From Diabrotica undecimpunctata (taxonomy: Eukaryota; Arthropoda; Insecta; Coleoptera; Chrysomelidae): a stretch of DNA of 64,000 bases. Below the pieces are notes generated by a model. The model worked only from the letters and a program-made list of their open reading frames with translations, was not told where the DNA came from and made no database searches. Location of the stretch: NCBI RefSeq assembly GCF_040954645.1, contig NC_092803.1, forward strand, positions 64,745,484-64,809,483. The letters run 5' to 3'. This document shows positions 63,150-64,000 of the stretch, piece after piece. Position 1 is the first letter of the stretch. Each line of letters begins with the position of its first letter. Both the position numbers and the translations under genes were made by a program.

Positions 63150-63975
63150 AATTTAATTATGACTGATTTGTCCGAGACTTAAAGAATAGACATTTAGTTA
63201 TGATTGGTTGAGGTAATAAAATAAGAACTCAAAAGTTAGCAAAATTGAAAAGAAGTTTAAGATTAAGGAAAATCCGCATAAGACAACTCGAGAACTTCAG
63301 GAGTTAAATGAAGATGATCCTGATAGAAGGCAAGAATTCTGTGAAATGATGATGGACAGAATGAACGCAGATTTGCAGTTTATAAACAAACTAGTTTTCT
63401 CTGATGAAGCGACGTTTCATTTAACCGGAACGGTTAACAAACATAACTGTAGATATTGGAGCAGAGAAAATCCTCACTGGGTGTGTGAGATTCATACGCA
63501 ATATCCTAAAAAAGATAATGTTTGGGCTGGTATCATTAACAATAAAACTATTGGTTCTCATTTTTTTGAGGGCACAGTTGATGGTGAGGTTTATCTATAT
63601 TTTTTAATTCACTTTTTAGTGCTTACATTACGAAGATTTTTTCCCAAAATTAATCATCCAAATGAGATAGATTGATCTATTTACTACCAACAAGACTAAG
63701 CTCCACCGCATTTTGCACGTATAGTTAGAAATTATTTAAACGAGGTTTTTTCCAATAGGTGAATTGGAATACGTGGAACGATCGAATGGCCGGCTAGATT
63801 CTCCGATTTAACTCCTCGATTACTTCTTATGGGTTTATTTAAAATCTAAAGTATTTATGAATAGACCAAACAGTATTGCTGATTTAACTGCTGACATTAA
63901 CAAAATAACCCCCGAGATCGTACAAAATGTTGTACGGGAATTCCAAAATCGCCTCGGTTATTGGTCATTTTGAAT
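63150..63975 (+). pseudogene. Mariner-type transposase with internal deletion
   Basis: A related copy of the transposase split at 29713/35618. It starts MTDLSET near 63160 and retains SKIEKKFKIKENPH, so the residues between the two N-terminal helices have been deleted. The catalytic part has VFSDEATFHLTGTVNKHNC (first Asp), YQQD followed by a stop and APPHF (second Asp), and GTIEWPARFSDLTP, where a frameshift destroys the third Asp. Spacing is again consistent with 41 residues. It ends REFQNRLGYW near 63955 and lies close to the window edge. Confidence 0.75.
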
Positions 63976-64000
63976 ATTTAATTTAATTATAAAGTACATT

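Overview
This 64 kb window looks like insect nuclear DNA made almost entirely of transposable elements (TEs). I recognise no host protein-coding gene, tRNA or rRNA. The insect assignment rests on the mix of families: an errantivirus-type LTR element with an env gene, a second Ty3/gypsy element, Jockey/I/RTE/R4-type LINEs, Penelope-like fragments, piggyBac, PIF/Harbinger, pogo-like and Tc1/mariner elements with 41-residue D-D spacing, in very AT-rich DNA with many long (AT)n tracts. A beetle is plausible, but the sequence does not prove it.

Layout. 1-5.9 kb: a Penelope endonuclease fragment, a gag-like start, a tandem array of seven hairpins and an I-type LINE tail. 5979-12263 (-): a nearly complete Jockey-type LINE with an 11-bp target-site duplication (TSD), open ORF1 and ORF2 with one frameshift. 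13.4-15.7 kb: (AT)n tracts around a probable solo LTR and a hammerhead-ribozyme-like motif. 15.9-19.0 kb (-): a decayed Jockey-type LINE interrupted by an RTE-type fragment. 19.1-19.4 kb: a large inverted repeat with a hammerhead-like motif in each arm. 21.1-22.2 kb: a mariner tail and part of the same LTR family. 22232-29263 (+): a young errantivirus-like element with matching 226-bp LTRs; its env reading frame is broken.

29.3-36.7 kb (+): a mariner-type DNA transposon with long terminal inverted repeats (TIRs), split by a Ty3/gypsy element at 30031-35613 with 687-bp LTRs and a 4-bp TSD. 36.8-37.3 kb: a satellite-like tandem repeat. 37.5-40.2 kb (-): an I-type LINE that keeps its 5' half. 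41.3-41.8 kb: a foldback element. 42.5-45.8 kb: piggyBac remnants cut by LINE tails. 46.0-48.3 kb (+): a CR1-like LINE. 49.3-53.6 kb: Jockey, RTE, R4-like and I-type LINE fragments and a pogo-like piece. 55376-59216 (+): a 5'-truncated RNase H-bearing LINE with a 14-bp TSD, lying in PIF/Harbinger remnants. 60.3-61.6 kb: a decayed Penelope RT followed by another hammerhead-like motif. 62.8-64.0 kb: two inverted mariner remnants.

The window is a record of nested insertion. The most unusual signals are non-coding: a tandem array of hairpins whose stems covary, and four hammerhead-like motifs, one of them with an apparently perfect core. Both need database and covariance searches before any novelty is claimed.
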